Of a DNA stretch of 64,000 nt, positions 1-10,392 are shown in pieces. Source of the stretch: Sialis fuliginosa. Lineage: Eukaryota > Arthropoda > Insecta > Megaloptera > Sialidae. The stretch covers positions 434,001 to 498,000 of the forward strand of contig OY540817.1 of NCBI GenBank assembly GCA_961205875.1, read 5' to 3'. How positions within the stretch are numbered: the first letter of the stretch is position 1; each line of letters opens with the position of its first letter. A program made the translations under genes and the position numbers. A model generated the notes under the pieces. That model saw only the letters and a program-made list of their open reading frames with translations, ran no database searches and was not told the origin of the DNA.

Positions 1-160
1 GACCAGCTGATTTTTTTCTTTGACGTTTAACTTTCTTAGAGTTGGCATTTTTACATTTATTGTCTGGAGCTAGAGCAGATCTATTTCCCTTCAAATCATT
101 TACATCAACATCTTTAATATGTTCAGAACCAAACAAGAGTTTGGTATTCAATGAGGATCT
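1..160 (-). pseudogene. Partial open frame at window edge, unidentified
   Basis: The minus strand is open for about 50 codons and runs off the left edge. The visible peptide is basic and polar, contains the string KDVDVNDLKGNRSALAPDN and ends in a Lys/Arg-rich stretch. I do not recognise it. It lies beside transposon relics and could be the tail of a transposon ORF or a chance open stretch. No start or stop can be assigned here. Confidence 0.2.
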
Positions 161-481
161 GCATCACTGTCATCAGAGTTGAGATCAGGACGTAGTATGA
201 AGTCTAAAAATAATTAACAAATAATTATAAATTACTAATTTGCAACAAAAAATATAGGTTTAGATTTGAAAAAGAAAAGTTGAATATGAAAACCCATCAA
301 AGTGATCTTTCTAAGCTCACCGCATAATGTCAATAGTTAGCCCCCTCAAAACCATAAAACTTTTTTCTGAAAATTCGTTATTTTGGAAATAATCCGTCGG
401 AAATAAGTCTATAGGTATAATGTTATAAATCAAGAAGCTAGGGAATATTATTTTTTATTTATAATATTATGAATTTTCACC

Positions 482-554
482 AAAGTCTTCGCGGGCCGCA
501 AAATAGGTGCTAGCGGGCCACATTCGACCCGCGGGCCGTATGTTGTGCAGGCCT
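482..554 (-). mobile_element. hAT-type terminus fragment
   Basis: Read on the minus strand this piece begins CAGGCCTGCACAACATACGG and continues with alternating cggcccgc/gcgggcc motifs, a GC-rich pattern common at the ends of hAT elements. It abuts the P-like transposase coding sequence at 555. The opposite end and a target duplication are not visible, so it is probably a truncated relic. Confidence 0.3.
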
Positions 555-1823
555 GATTTACACTATCAAATAATTGATCGACAAATAAAAGAAAATCTGC
601 AGTATTGGCAGCACTAGCTGGAATTCTATTTGAACCTTTTACCAAAGCTCTCATGATAGAAGATACTCTTTGACTAAATACTTGTGCTGCTAAATTTACT
701 TTCATTTTCTTCATTTTGTCTTTATAAATACTATGTGCTTCAGTCAGTTTACTACACATCATGTAATTTGATGTACCACCTAAACTTATATCTAATTTAT
801 AAAATTCTATGTCTTTCCACGATGCTACTTGTTGGCTACCTTCTGTATAAGTAAATTTCACATCATTGTCTAACATATTATTTCATAAACCTTTTAATGC
901 AGTGGGTCAAACAATGGCACTATTTCAATACCTTCAACGAGAAATTCAATGTAACGATTTTCTATTTTTTGGGCAATGCAATGCTCTTCAGTTTCTTTTA
1001 ACCATTTTTTATAACATGCTCTACATTAGTTTTAGCTTGATCACACACTGTCGCTACTACTTTTGACCCAATATCATGAACAGCTGTTATAATTTCTTTG
1101 ATGTTTTTTGCTAAATTAATGTGTTTCATACCACTTTTACAAAAGAAATAACACAAAGGCTGTTTCCATTTACGATGTATCCCACGTATCATGAAAACCA
1201 TTGCATGATCAGCAAAGGCACAATGACGTTCTCCGCAATTTTCAAAGCCACTTATTAAATCATCGTTTGTGTCATAGTCTAAACCAGCTTCTAAAGCCAT
1301 CTCGTCAAATATTATCGTACAATATTTATCCAATTTATTCATCTTTTTAGTATTTTCCCTAAAATTTAAAATATTGGCATTTATACCACATTTAAAAGGT
1401 ACTTGTCTCAATAAATTAGATAAAGTAAATTAGAAGGTAGACTAAATATGGATCTCATATGTCTTTAAGGCTTTGGACCTAATTTCATTAAAGATAAAGA
1501 AAATATTTTATCATCCAACGTAAACCGTCGACCTCTTGCTTTTTTCTTCTGCATTTTCAATTGTGATGTAAAAAAAATTATAAGTAGTTTTATTTACCAT
1601 TCCATTTAAAAATGATCTAGCTTTTTGAATTTGAGATTTTTTTTTATTGTGAATAATTTTTTTCTTTATTTTATATTTTTTAGCAGATGAACGTTGATGA
1701 TTTTGTGGCATTGATTTTTGAGGTACAGATAGAAGAAAAGTAACATCATTATCATTATGACATATTACTGGTTCAGCTTCAATATTATTACAATCCATAT
1801 TTCTTACTGATGTACCTACTACC
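555..1823 (-). pseudogene. P-element/THAP9-like transposase, catalytic region (broken)
   Basis: DNA transposase of the P-element class, which would cut and rejoin P-type elements in the nucleus. From 1411 downward the frame shows the RNase H-like core: IIFDEMAL with the first likely catalytic Asp, the KWKQPLCYFF block, then VVATVCDQAKTN. After a frameshift or stops between about 998 and 876 a FDPLHCIKG-like block is recoverable. An open frame then follows (NDVKFTYTEG...SWKDIEFYKLD), which matches the order in the family. Positions 1823-1511 encode a basic linker expected between the THAP finger and the core. A mariner copy separates this part from the THAP finger at 2880-3104. Several frame breaks make it non-functional. 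The family assignment rests on motif order and spacing. Confidence 0.7.
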
Positions 1824-2850
1824 TTGATCAAAAAGTTCCCGGAATTTATTCAGGAAATTAAAAATACAAGATTATACATCAAAATTGATATTGTCCCCTT
1901 CAAAGTACTCCCCATCGACTGCAACGCACTTATGCCAGCGCTTGATCCAATCCTCGAAACATGTTTATATTCGGTTTGCGGTATGGCCATCAGAGCCATC
2001 TTCGATTTTTTCATGATTTCATCTCGGGTGCTGAAACGCGTTCCGCGGAGCGGTTTCTTGAGTCGACCGATTAGGAAAAAGTCGCAGGGAGCCAAATCAG
2101 GTGAATTCGGTGGTTGTTGAATGGTATTCGTTTCGTTTTTAGCCAAATGTTCACGGATAACGATGGCATTGTGCGACGGTGCGTTATCGTGGTGCAAGAT
2201 CCACGAGTTGTTTGCCCACAAATCCGGTCTTTTTTGGCGAATTTCTTCACGCAAACGTCTCATAACGCCTAAATAATACTCCTTGTTGACGGTCTGGCCT
2301 TGTGGAAGGAATTCATGATACACAACACCCTTGTAATCCATGAAAACTGTGAGCATCGCCTTCTTTTTCGACTGAAAAGGACGTGGTTTTTTCGGTCGCG
2401 GTTCATTCGGTGCACGCCATTCACTCGCTTGATGTCTAGATTGCGTGTCATACTCATAAATCCACGTCTCGTCTCCAGTAATGATCCGTTTGATGAATGT
2501 TGGGTCGGATTCGGCCTTGGAAATCATGTCTTTTGCGACGTCAACGCGGTCCCTTTTTTGTATGAAATTCAGGTCTTTCGGCACCAGCTTTGCAGCGACA
2601 CGACTGAGGCCCAAATCATTAACCAAAAGCAATGTCCAACTCCTCTGCCATCTCTCTAATGGTCAATTTGCGGTCTACGGTCATCCATTCTTTGATTTTG
2701 TTGATGTTTTCGTCGGTTTTCGATGTCGATGGCCTGCCACTGCGTTCATCATCGTTCACGGACTCACCGTCACTTCTGAAACGTTCGTGCCACTGATAAA
2801 CGACTGTTTTCTTCAGAGTATCGTTGCCGAAACACATCCTAGATAAAATA
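1824..2850 (-). pseudogene. mariner transposase (DD34D), 5'-truncated and frameshifted
   Basis: Cut-and-paste transposase of the mariner family. The main frame (2632-1850) shows TGDETWIYEYD with the first Asp, LHHDNAPSHNA with the second, and SPDLAPCDFFL with the third, 34 residues after the second, hence DD34D. An upstream frame to about 2846 encodes the helix-turn-helix region (VYQWHERFRSDGESVNDDER, SGRPSTS). A frameshift near 2625 separates the two. The first 60-70 family residues are missing. The downstream end near 1824 carries TTGATCAAAAAGTTCCCGG, typical of a mariner terminal repeat. I cannot find the partner repeat on the right. It sits inside the P-like gene, between the THAP finger and the linker. 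Confidence 0.85.
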
Positions 2851-2879
2851 TAAATTAGGTACATATCTTGAATATAAAT

Positions 2880-3104
2880 GATCATACCTGGTAATTTTAA
2901 TGTAGGTAAACTTCCTACTTTAAGTATTATTTTATTTTTACAAATCACCTCAATTTTAGTCGATATATCATAATGAGCATTACATACTCTATAATTTCTA
3001 TACACTTTCTGGGGATCCATCTCCTTTAATTTTTCATTATTTATTCTAATATTTATCCATATATTATACTTTTCTTCGTCTAAATATGGAAAACCATGCA
3101 TTAT
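2880..3104 (-). pseudogene. THAP zinc-finger fragment of the P-like transposase
   Basis: The minus frame starting at 3101 encodes a THAP-like C2CH module: HGFPYLDEEKYNIWINI (the W-containing core), then RVCNAHYD (the C-x2-H half) and LPTLKLPG, which resembles the conserved proline motif closing THAP domains. The first Cys pair is not in frame, because a Copia element is inserted right upstream (target duplication 3100-3104). After LPG the sequence runs into mariner-associated DNA, and the P-like frame resumes at about 1823. THAP fingers bind transposon ends or host promoters; this one is broken. Confidence 0.65.
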
Positions 3105-3203
3105 TGATAGATTTTCTTACTTTTCTTTTATGTATGAAATGAGGTGTTTTTAATTAAAAATACCTTCTTTCTTGTTTACTTTCTTCTATTTTATTATTAT
3201 TAT
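3105..3203 (-). repeat. Truncated 3' LTR of the Copia derivative
   Basis: This is a direct repeat of 3534-3631 ending ATCTATCA on the minus strand next to the ATTAT duplication. Only the last 99 bp remain. Confidence 0.7.
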
Positions 3204-3424
3204 TCCAGGTCTTTTGCTAACCATGCCGATACAATTACACTGTTTTCACTACCTTCAGGCTTTACTACAACTCCAGTAGTAACATCTAAGATCTTCTTAT
3301 TTTTCAAGGTTAAATTTAATTTAAACCTCCATGACAGGTAATTTACATTTCCTTGAGCATCTTCCATTAAAAAATCCAATCGAGAGCGTACAGCTTCCAT
3401 CATGACAATTTTTTTATTGTTCAC
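3204..3424 (-). pseudogene. Copia gag N-terminal fragment
   Basis: About 70 residues from an ATG at 3424. It carries RLDFLMEDAQGNVNYLSWRF, fitting the L-x-G-x-NY-x-x-W-R pattern at the start of Copia-type Gag, followed by a Trp-containing segment (SAWLAKD). The frame ends at the deletion joint with the truncated 3' LTR. In an intact element the product would form the capsid-like particle. Confidence 0.65.
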
Positions 3425-3517
3425 TAAATCCAGACTTTCAATATTTGACTGACTATTACAAAATTTTTAATCACAGACTTGTACTGACTTAACCTCAAAT
3501 TCATACAAAGGCACACG

Positions 3518-3533
3518 CCCTGGGCCCATAACC
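3518..3533 (-). promoter_or_regulatory. Primer-binding site, initiator tRNA-Met internal type
   Basis: Minus strand GGTTATGGGCCCAGGG lies directly after the LTR. GGTTATGGGCCCAG is the PBS type known from insect Copia elements, which prime from an internal half of initiator tRNA-Met. Confidence 0.65.
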
Positions 3534-3816
3534 TGATAGATTTTCTTACTTTTCTTTTATGTATGAAATGAGGTGTTTTTAATGAAAAATACCTTCTTTC
3601 TTATTTACTTTCTTCTATTTTATTATTATTAAATACTTGAACAAATAAAATATTACAACAAAATTACTTTTTACAAAAAATCGATAATACTTTCTTATTA
3701 TATAACAACCACTATACTAAATTCAAACGTACATACTTTTACAATAATCACTATTTCAAATTCAAACAGGAAGAAAACATAAAGTAAAAATAATTACTTC
3801 TATCTTGCTTCTAACA
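3534..3816 (-). repeat. 5' LTR of the Copia derivative
   Basis: The 283-bp LTR begins TGTTAGAAGCAAGATAG and ends ATCTATCA on the minus strand. Its 3' 98 bp are repeated at 3105-3203 with a few differences, and the PBS follows directly. Confidence 0.7.
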
Positions 3817-3821
3817 ATTAT

Positions 3822-4116
3822 TATCTATATTTTTGTTATTATTCTTACACAACGTTACACAGCAGTAAAACACCATTATTGTTATTATTACAATTAATAA
3901 TAATTAAGCAAACATAATTAATCACTTTCTAATAAAACGAAAATTATTTTTTGCAAAACAATATTAACTGTTCCACAAAATTCAAATAATCAGAATTTTC
4001 AAATGAGTATATTTATATGCATACAGGCAGCGGTAAATTCAAAATACAATGATATTAGCGCTATAGTGACGACAGTGAAAATCTTCATCCCTTCCATATG
4101 GAGTTACCATACCCTG
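3822..4116 (-). mobile_element. P-like element 5' untranslated region and terminus
   Basis: The sequence continues the interrupted P-like element and ends with CAGGGTATGGTAACTCCATA read on the minus strand. The same terminal 100-200 bp recur at 52788-53008, and both copies stop being similar right after ccctg. That marks 4116 as an element boundary. Neither copy shows the opposite terminus. Confidence 0.5.
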
Positions 4117-4293
4117 ATGTACGCTTCCGTGAGCGTTTCCTCTTCGGCATTCGGCGGTAATCATCTGGAGGAGGGCGTCCGTGGGCAGCGGGGCGAGAGT
4201 CGGTGTCGGCGTTGGTGGGCCTGGCGTGGATGGCCTGATGTAGGAAATCCACCAGGAGATTTTTCTTTGTCTATCGAGCGACGTAGTCAGCAC
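4117..4293. other. GC-rich fragment of unknown origin
   Basis: Clearly GC-richer than its surroundings. The minus strand is open (APLPTDALLQMITAECRR...), which suggests an old retroelement coding fragment. I cannot assign a family, and it has no proper ends. Confidence 0.25.
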
Positions 4294-4535
4294 TCTACGT
4301 CGTCCCAAGACTCGCAACGTACGCTGCGGTGGCCTCAAGGACGGTGTCGAGAAATATCGTCAAGACTACGTCTAAACTCTACGTCGTCTCAAGACTCGCA
4401 ACGAGCGCTGCGGTGGCCTCAGAAACGGTGTCGAGAATATCGTGATGACTTCGTCCAACTCTAGGTCGTCCCAAGACTCGCAACGAACGCTGCGGCGGCC
4501 TAGGGATGACGTCGAGAAATACATATATCAACAGT
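4294..4535. repeat. Minisatellite, three units of 82-84 bp
   Basis: Units start near 4294, 4378 and 4460, each opening tctacgtcgtc/tctaggtcgtc, followed by agactcgcaacg, a gctgcggtggcct block and a tgtcgagaa segment. The third copy is the most diverged. Confidence 0.8.
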
Positions 4536-5094
4536 GACTTGTCAACACGAAAATATCTGAGCCAGTCAGTAGGATATCAACAAAAGGCTGAGCTGGTCAG
4601 TTGAGACTTGGATGTAGTCTGATTTGTTTTAAAAATCCTCCAGCTTGTATAGAAAAATTCCCTGGTTTCTCAGGGGCGCGCAGGGTGCAGAGGGAGAACG
4701 TTCAGTCGGAGGATAGTCCTGTGCCCGTGACGTCATGTCTAAATTCTCGGAAATGACCTACCGCAGTTTAAAACAAGTGAAATGTTACGCACTACATAGT
4801 GTGTAGATACGGTGAGTTGCGGGGGTAGGTGTGTGCGTACGTTTTGGTGGCTGCAAGCGTCGTTAGTCGCCCGTGCTATGACCGTTGTGCACATGTGGAT
4901 GCAATAAAAAAACCTTTTGAGAGACTTCTAGTGAAGGGTCGCTTGTTGTTCTTGACCGCTTGGATTATTGCATCCTTACGATGTGGTATTTGAGTACAAA
5001 AATGCATTTTAACAGAATACTATGTATTTTGTTTAGAGGCGTCTCAATTCTCATAAAAACAAAATACTTTGCATTCTGTTCAGTGGCGTGTCAA
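4536..5094 (+). other. Noncoding stretch with possible solo LTR
   Basis: No convincing gene. Around 4900-4990 a polyadenylation-type AATAAA is followed about 75 bp later by TGGTATTTGAG, which resembles a primer-binding site for initiator tRNA. The whole could be a degraded LTR plus leader on the plus strand. No second LTR or target duplication is visible. Confidence 0.25.
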
Positions 5095-6195
5095 CTTGAT
5101 AGCATATGAATGAGAGGGAGAGGTAAAGTTCTCTTCATTACTCGTAGATGGAAGTCGTATAACACCTGCATATTACACTCTCTTTTCCTTAATATTTATT
5201 CGTCTGACAACTGACCCGGTCGTATTTAATTAGGGGAACAGGGGTAACAGTGTATCAACTTTTTTATTCCGTGGCATTCCTATGAAACTGTTGTATTTTT
5301 GATCTACTATCTTTTATGTAGATCTTATAAATGAAGTTATGAAGATACAAACTATACGAACAATTTTAATTGTCAAAGCATTAGAGAGGCATTTTTCAAC
5401 TATTAAAAAAAAAGAAAAAATGATCCACTGTTACCCATGTACAGTTTTTTTTGAGCTGTCTTCTGTTTAGTGCATGTGGTTAATACAAAAAAAAATTGCA
5501 CTGTGTATCATGATGCACTGTTACCCATGTTCCCCTACACTGTTAACTGTGTGTTTCTCTTTGAAATAAATTTACTACTGAATCAAAAATCCAATCACAC
5601 TATAATTGACGGTATATGTATCCCATTACTGTTTCTTTGTAATCATCTTGCAACGTAAAATCTAATAAATCTGCAGGATCATCTTTGTACATATCATTCT
5701 TAGCCAATGCTTCTGCTCTCATTTGTTTAAGGACTGCGTCAGTCGATAAACCAAATGTAGTATTTATTTCAAATAATTTTTATCACACTGCATAATTTTT
5801 CCTTTCTAAAAACATATGGCTTTTTGTACAAAAGTTCTCATTTGGTTGCAATTCTGTCAAAAAACCTGATTTGCTTATATATCATTTCTTTATGATTTAT
5901 ATTTTATATTACTCCCATCGAGCACAAAATTTACCTGAATATAATCATTCGTTGACACATTTTTAAATTCTATTGTACGATGACAATTTTTATGTACACA
6001 TTATAAGTATACAATAGCATTTGTTTTCATTAATACGTTTGGAAAGAATTTTAAATTCACAATAGTTGTATACGGTAGCTATAGCTTTCATTAAATACCA
6101 TTTATAAATATCCCTAAATGTGATTTTACTATTTAATACTGAAAATAAATATTCATACTTCACCTTCAATTCATATATACAGTTTGTTTGATACG
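5095..6195 (-). pseudogene. MULE-like transposase fragment (C48-linked family), copy A
   Basis: This broken copy aligns by eye with the copies at 23460-25222 and 43100-45132. From the right it holds the Cys/Lys-rich segment CEFKILSKRIN (about 6060), then the region before the catalytic core. At 5095-5230 it holds the stretch corresponding to the Tyr-Leu-Asp-Ala motif neighbourhood seen in the other copies. It lacks the N-terminal part and everything after the first catalytic region. A 303-bp element (5233-5535) interrupts it. Many stops make it inactive. Confidence 0.6.
5233..5535. mobile_element. TA-flanked miniature element (Tc1/mariner-type)
   Basis: The ends read GGGGAACAGGGGTAACAGTG and, inverted at the right, CACTGTTACCCATGTTCCCC, each bordered by TA. 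Removing it restores similarity of the flanks to the other copies of the transposase. A partial internal repeat of the end (ctgttacccatg near 5430) is present. There is no coding capacity. Confidence 0.7.
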
Positions 6196-7068
6196 AGCTT
6201 TTGCGGCAAAATTTTTTCCTGGAAACCGTTAAAGGGTAGGTTTGAAGGTGATCAGGTCGCTGAGCCTTTCCTCCAGGATGTTTTATTATTAATAAGTGGT
6301 CCAGTTGCCTTATTTTATAATCGACTGGAATCTCCGAGCTATACATTCCACTAATTTTATGGCATATTCTGGTGAAAAAGATCTTCCTATGAGTCGAATC
6401 TGTCGGAAAAGTTGTTTTACGTTACATATATTTTTTCCTCCGAGCTTCAACTTCATGAATTTTCAATCGGATTCGCATCTGGTGACTGCGATGACCAATC
6501 CAGTGCGTCAACGTCATTTTCATGTTTCTACGCAGTACAAAGACGACTCCGATGTTTGGGGTCACTGTCCTCTTGCAGTAGCCATGTTTCATTTTTCTTC
6601 ATGACAAATGTCTTCGACTTTTTTATGTATTTAAAACACAGTGAATGCATTACAAATTTGAATACAATTTCGATTCTTTTGGTAACCGGTCTCCTCATGA
6701 ATACGCCATGTATACCGGGCAATACCTTATTGTATGGGCATCTTCTCACCGGTACTGTCGTAAAATTGTGCAGCTCATGCGCCCATTGGAATCTTGTCGA
6801 CAGTATATCATATACATGTATTTTGTCTTTTGCCTTTGGTTGTAAAAAAAACATATTGGCTGTTTTTTATTTTGGAACGGAATAATTTTGTCATTTTTGT
6901 TATATGTACTTTTGTTATTAAATTTCATTCAACAATTTCAAATACATATGTATGTACATAAAAAATGATTAAAATTTTCGAATTTTTTATTTCTTCCGTG
7001 TTATCTAAGTTTTCGTTTATCCGAGGTACCTCTCACCCACATTACCTCGGATAATCGAGGTCTTGCTG
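6196..7068 (-). pseudogene. Tc1/mariner-like transposase fragment
   Basis: The minus frame 6854-6528 contains a region ending ETWLLQEDSDPKH, matching the second catalytic motif of Tc1-like transposases (W-x-x-Q-x-D-x-D-P-K-H). After a stop, a segment resembling the DWPSQSPDxNPIEN block follows in other frames near 6500. The right end near 7068 reads, inverted, CAGCAAGACCTCGATTATCC, a terminal-repeat-like sequence next to TA. No left terminal repeat was found. It is degenerate. Confidence 0.5.
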
Positions 7069-7495
7069 TATTTCTTATTGTTATTAATGTATATGAATAT
7101 AATGAATTATATTTTACATTAGATCTTTATTTTAAAATTCAGATACAAATATGAATTAAACAGGGTTAACATTTTAAAATAATTTTTTGAGTTATTGATT
7201 TTTATAGTATTTGGGAATATAAATCAGGAAAGCTTGCTTGAATTAAGAAAGAGAAGAGTCACACATGGTTTTTAAATCTTTTTTGTTTAAATCTAATGAT
7301 AGTTTTTCGGATTATGCTGTTGTTAATTCATGATTTTGCCAGGAAACAATTTTTCTTGCAAACTTTACAGAAGCATTTTGAATAGTACCCTATTTTTGTA
7401 GCAATATTTTAATACCTTAATTGTTTTGACGAGTCTATTACTAAAATAATTTTAATTATATTCAATATTTTGTAAATCAGTATTTATTTGTCCAC
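7069..7495. other. AT-rich, no gene seen
   Basis: Only short chance ORFs and homopolymer runs. I see nothing assignable. Confidence 0.4.
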
Positions 7496-7690
7496 TCAGG
7501 ATTAAAAATTCTGTGCTCTGTATCTAGTTTTCTCTTTCTGCTTTGATTCATGACGCTTGAAATATTTCAACTTAATGACCTTGTATGGACCTAGGAATCT
7601 TGGGTATAATTTTATTCCTGATTCGAACTGGGTCCTTTTTATCGCTACTGGGGCAAAATTTGCCAAGTGTTCCAGGTGAAAAAGTTTAAA
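7496..7690 (-). pseudogene. Gypsy integrase C-terminal fragment
   Basis: The minus-strand peptide APVAIKRTQFESGIKLYPRF followed by LGPYKVIKL matches the small barrel after the integrase core in insect Gypsy elements (VAIKRTQF-x-x-G-x-KL-x-P-x-x-LGPY pattern). Its natural upstream partner lies at 9101-9543. About 1.4 kb of foreign DNA separates the two. Confidence 0.65.
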
Positions 7691-8716
7691 GTCACCGATC
7701 TTCTCGAAATTTTACAGTTTTGTTGTATGAATGTCTAGTAATAAAAGTGCAAAAGAATTTTGTCGTAGTGTCATTTGTTGTTAAAACACAGGATCGCGAA
7801 TTTCGACATTTTATAGAATAGGTGTTTTTTCAGAAATTAATAGCTTATATCAATCTTTTTGTCAAATTCCTGTATGTACTGCCTCTTATAGATTTTTACG
7901 TCTTCTTTTCGAAAAAAAATAATACTGCATTAGCGAAAAAAATGTTTCGCAAAAATTTAGCGAATAAAAGAATATTTTTAAATTTTTTTCGAAATTCGAG
8001 TTATTTTTAATATTTTTTCCTCATTCTAAATGAAAGTTCAATTCTTAAGCTTGAAAATGATATAGCATACATCATGGGGCTGGGGTGTTAAGTGGGAATT
8101 TACAGCAGTTGAAAGCGCTAATTATGTTTCGTATAAGAAACATATAATAAAAAAAATATATTTTATTTAACCAACAAAATTACAGAGGAACGTCGAACAT
8201 AACATGGAGCAAAAGACTGATTGACAAATACCGAGACGATGCGTTTATATTATCTATTTGGCATTAGTCATTACAATTTGGAAATGTACCGAATACTCTA
8301 GAATGCATAGTTATTTTTTTAGGGCAAAGTTCTTGTTTTGCAGTTCAGAATATTTGGACATTGAAATATACACAAATATGTTACTGATAATATCTGTAAG
8401 AAATATTTACTTTCGAATGTAAGTGAAATTCATAATATAGAAATTACATACGAGTATTAACATTGAGATACATACATATAATATATGTAGATTATTATTA
8501 CAACTATTCATTTTATTAATTAAATATTTATATTATTATTATTTTATATTAACATTGAGGCTGTCGCGGGTCCACGCGTCGAGTGGCTACTGCACTACTG
8601 AACGCGCATCGTTATTCAATAAACAAATACATATTTTGACTTTTTGAACAATTTCCAGTAATAGTAAACTATATATTCACAGAATATAACATCTAACAAA
8701 GCCTTGAATAGAACTT
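7691..8716. other. Noncoding filler between Gypsy fragments
   Basis: AT-rich DNA without a recognisable ORF. A short GC-richer stretch at 8560-8615 (cgcgggtccacgcgtcgag) is unexplained. Confidence 0.3.
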
Positions 8717-9100
8717 CTATTTTTTACTTTTCCTCTTTCCTTTCTCATTTTCGACTTGTTTTCTACTTTTAGGAAATACGGTTGTATGCAATGATGACGA
8801 AAATGGTCGCAAAATAATGGTCATTTCAGAAGTGGGTACAAAAGAATGATTTTTCTGACTACCTGGTAATGTTTTCGCTTCTTCAAAACGACTTTTGAGA
8901 GCTACAGTATTTTTTCATGATTTATTTTGGGGCTGAAAAAAATGTCGTTTTTGATTTTTAGATGAGGCTTGCAGGCTAGCTCGTTTCAAATTGCCGCCAA
9001 TGCCATCACATGGCCCCTTCCCATGCGCGGTTGCATGAAAATGCCATTCAGCCAGAATATCAAAGTCATTTTGTGAAATTATTCTTCATTTTAATACATC
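8717..9100 (-). pseudogene. Broken gene with HGKGPCDGIGG motif
   Basis: One minus frame runs from about 9076 to a stop at 8717 with a single internal TGA near 8920. It reads EWHFHATAHGKGPCDGIGG, then NLKRASLQASS, later RFEEAKTLPGSQKNHSFVP and a basic tail. I recall similar W-H-F-x-A-T-x-HGKG-x-CDG-x-GG segments in repetitive uncharacterised insect proteins that behave like transposon genes. No enzymatic role is established to my knowledge. It is inserted between two Gypsy integrase pieces. Confidence 0.45.
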
Positions 9101-9543
9101 TCTAATTTGGTATATTTCTGGTTTTCGTCTTCTATTGTTATATGTTTTTATATTTTCCTGTTGGACTTTCCCGATGGCCCGTCTTGCGTTTTCTCTCAAT
9201 TCTTCACGATCTTCTTCAAACAACACTTGTACCTCCTCCTCAATGATACTTAATATATTGATGTATTCTTTGTTTTCTCATGTTCACTTAAAACATTAAC
9301 TTGAAAGGCGTTGTTTGTATGCTTCGGTGATAAGTAGAATTTTATTGCGATCTGTACCTTCGTTACATATTTGTACCACTCTTGCGGGTTGTTTACTGAT
9401 AGTCTTCGCAAAGTAGTTGTCACCACCCGGACTGCATTTTCGATTTACCCATTTCCCCTTGGTACGCCTGTGGTAATTTTGATGTATTCTATACTTTCGT
9501 TTTTGCAATATTATATGCATTAAATTCTTCAGATCTAAGTATA
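9101..9543 (-). pseudogene. Gypsy integrase fragment
   Basis: Read across frames from 9540 downward: LRSEEFNAY (after the second catalytic Asp region in Gypsy integrases), a degenerate NGQVER-like stretch, TTPFKLMF, then IIEEEVQVLFEEDREELREN and QQENIKTYNNRRRKPEIYQI. This is the order found in Gypsy integrases between the catalytic Glu and the C-terminal barrel. Frameshifts and stops are present. The right end meets the BEL/Pao 3' LTR through its ATAAA duplication. Confidence 0.6.
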
Positions 9544-9548
9544 ATAAA

Positions 9549-10055
9549 TGTTTGCGCCGCGTTCGCAGACTTGGGCGTGCGCTGGTTCTTTAAAAAAAGA
9601 TTTTGGGGCTTCCGCGGACTGTGCGGGTGCGTAGGTGTAACAGACGCGGGAAATTGACAAATTTCCACTAACCTTTGACATCGGCGACCTGCTCCCGCTC
9701 CCTGGCGATTTCCTAGGTAGGGATAAATCGGGAAAAAGGATATCGCAGAGAGACAATCACCGGCCGTCTTGCTTTCGGCTCGTCGCAACTCGTCAATTCC
9801 ACTGTCACACTCGTGGTTTCACTAACACCGCCACTTTTAGGGTGGCTCTACTACTATTCAAAAAACGTATTTTGTATTTATTAATTATTATTTTTGGGCG
9901 TGAAAAATGGGAATAAAAACTGTACTCCGAAAAAAGTCAGCACGTGAACCGGGTTCAAATTCAAACTTGTTCCCGTCGCTCTCTTCACCCGGGATGTCGG
10001 TAAAATAGAGCCCGGGAAACTCGCGAACGTCACATTGGTGCCAGTGGCGCCAACA
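9549..10055 (-). repeat. BEL/Pao 3' LTR
   Basis: 507 bp with plus-strand ends TGTTTGCGCCGCG and GTGGCGCCAACA, giving short inverted TGTT/AACA ends. It is near-identical to 16494-17000. Confidence 0.95.
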
Positions 10056-10070
10056 TACCCCCCGCCCTGA
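10056..10070 (-). promoter_or_regulatory. Polypurine tract of the BEL/Pao element
   Basis: The minus strand reads AGGGCGGGGGGTA immediately before the 3' LTR, the expected site of plus-strand priming. Confidence 0.7.
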
Positions 10071-10392
10071 ACGGTAGTTTCTGAACCTACTCGGGTAAGG
10101 CCCGTTCTTTGGAGGTTAGGGGTTGGAGAGAGAAAAGATATTTCGCTAAGTGCGTATCTAAATTTTTAACAAAGGGTGCTCGTAGAGGCCATTCCTCTGA
10201 CGAGGGAAAGAAAAAAGGTTGTCTTGGCGAACGGATTTCGCGCAAGACGAGAAGAAAAAAAAAAGAAAAAGAAAATTCTGGCACCTGAGTAGAGAGAAGT
10301 TCTACACTTGAGTAGGTGCCTGGGACTATAACTAATCTTATTCTAGGGAGAGACTAAACTAACTTAAGTTTAAAAAATATGTATGAAAATGT
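10071..10392. other. BEL/Pao 3' untranslated stretch
   Basis: Sits between the polyprotein stop and the polypurine tract. No ORF makes sense here; the open minus frame is low-complexity and Phe-rich. Confidence 0.5.

Larger units (their letters stand above)
3105..3816 (-). mobile_element. Internally deleted Copia-type LTR element
   Basis: The element is bounded by ATTAT on both sides (3100-3104 and 3817-3821), a 5-bp target duplication. Minus-strand order is 5' LTR (3816-3534), primer-binding site (3533-3518), short leader, start of gag (3424), then an abrupt join at about 3204 to the last 99 bp of the 3' LTR (3203-3105). Most of gag, all of pol and the first two thirds of the 3' LTR are deleted. 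It lies within the 5' part of the P-like transposon. Confidence 0.75.

Noticed and set aside
6412-6885. 157-aa plus-strand ORF
   Set aside because: The opposite strand carries the DPKH motif of a Tc1-like transposase; the plus-strand peptide has no recognisable content.
9489-9788. Small ORFs in the BEL LTRs (also 16387-16733)
   Set aside because: They lie within LTR sequence, occur identically in both LTRs and run into unrelated flanking DNA.
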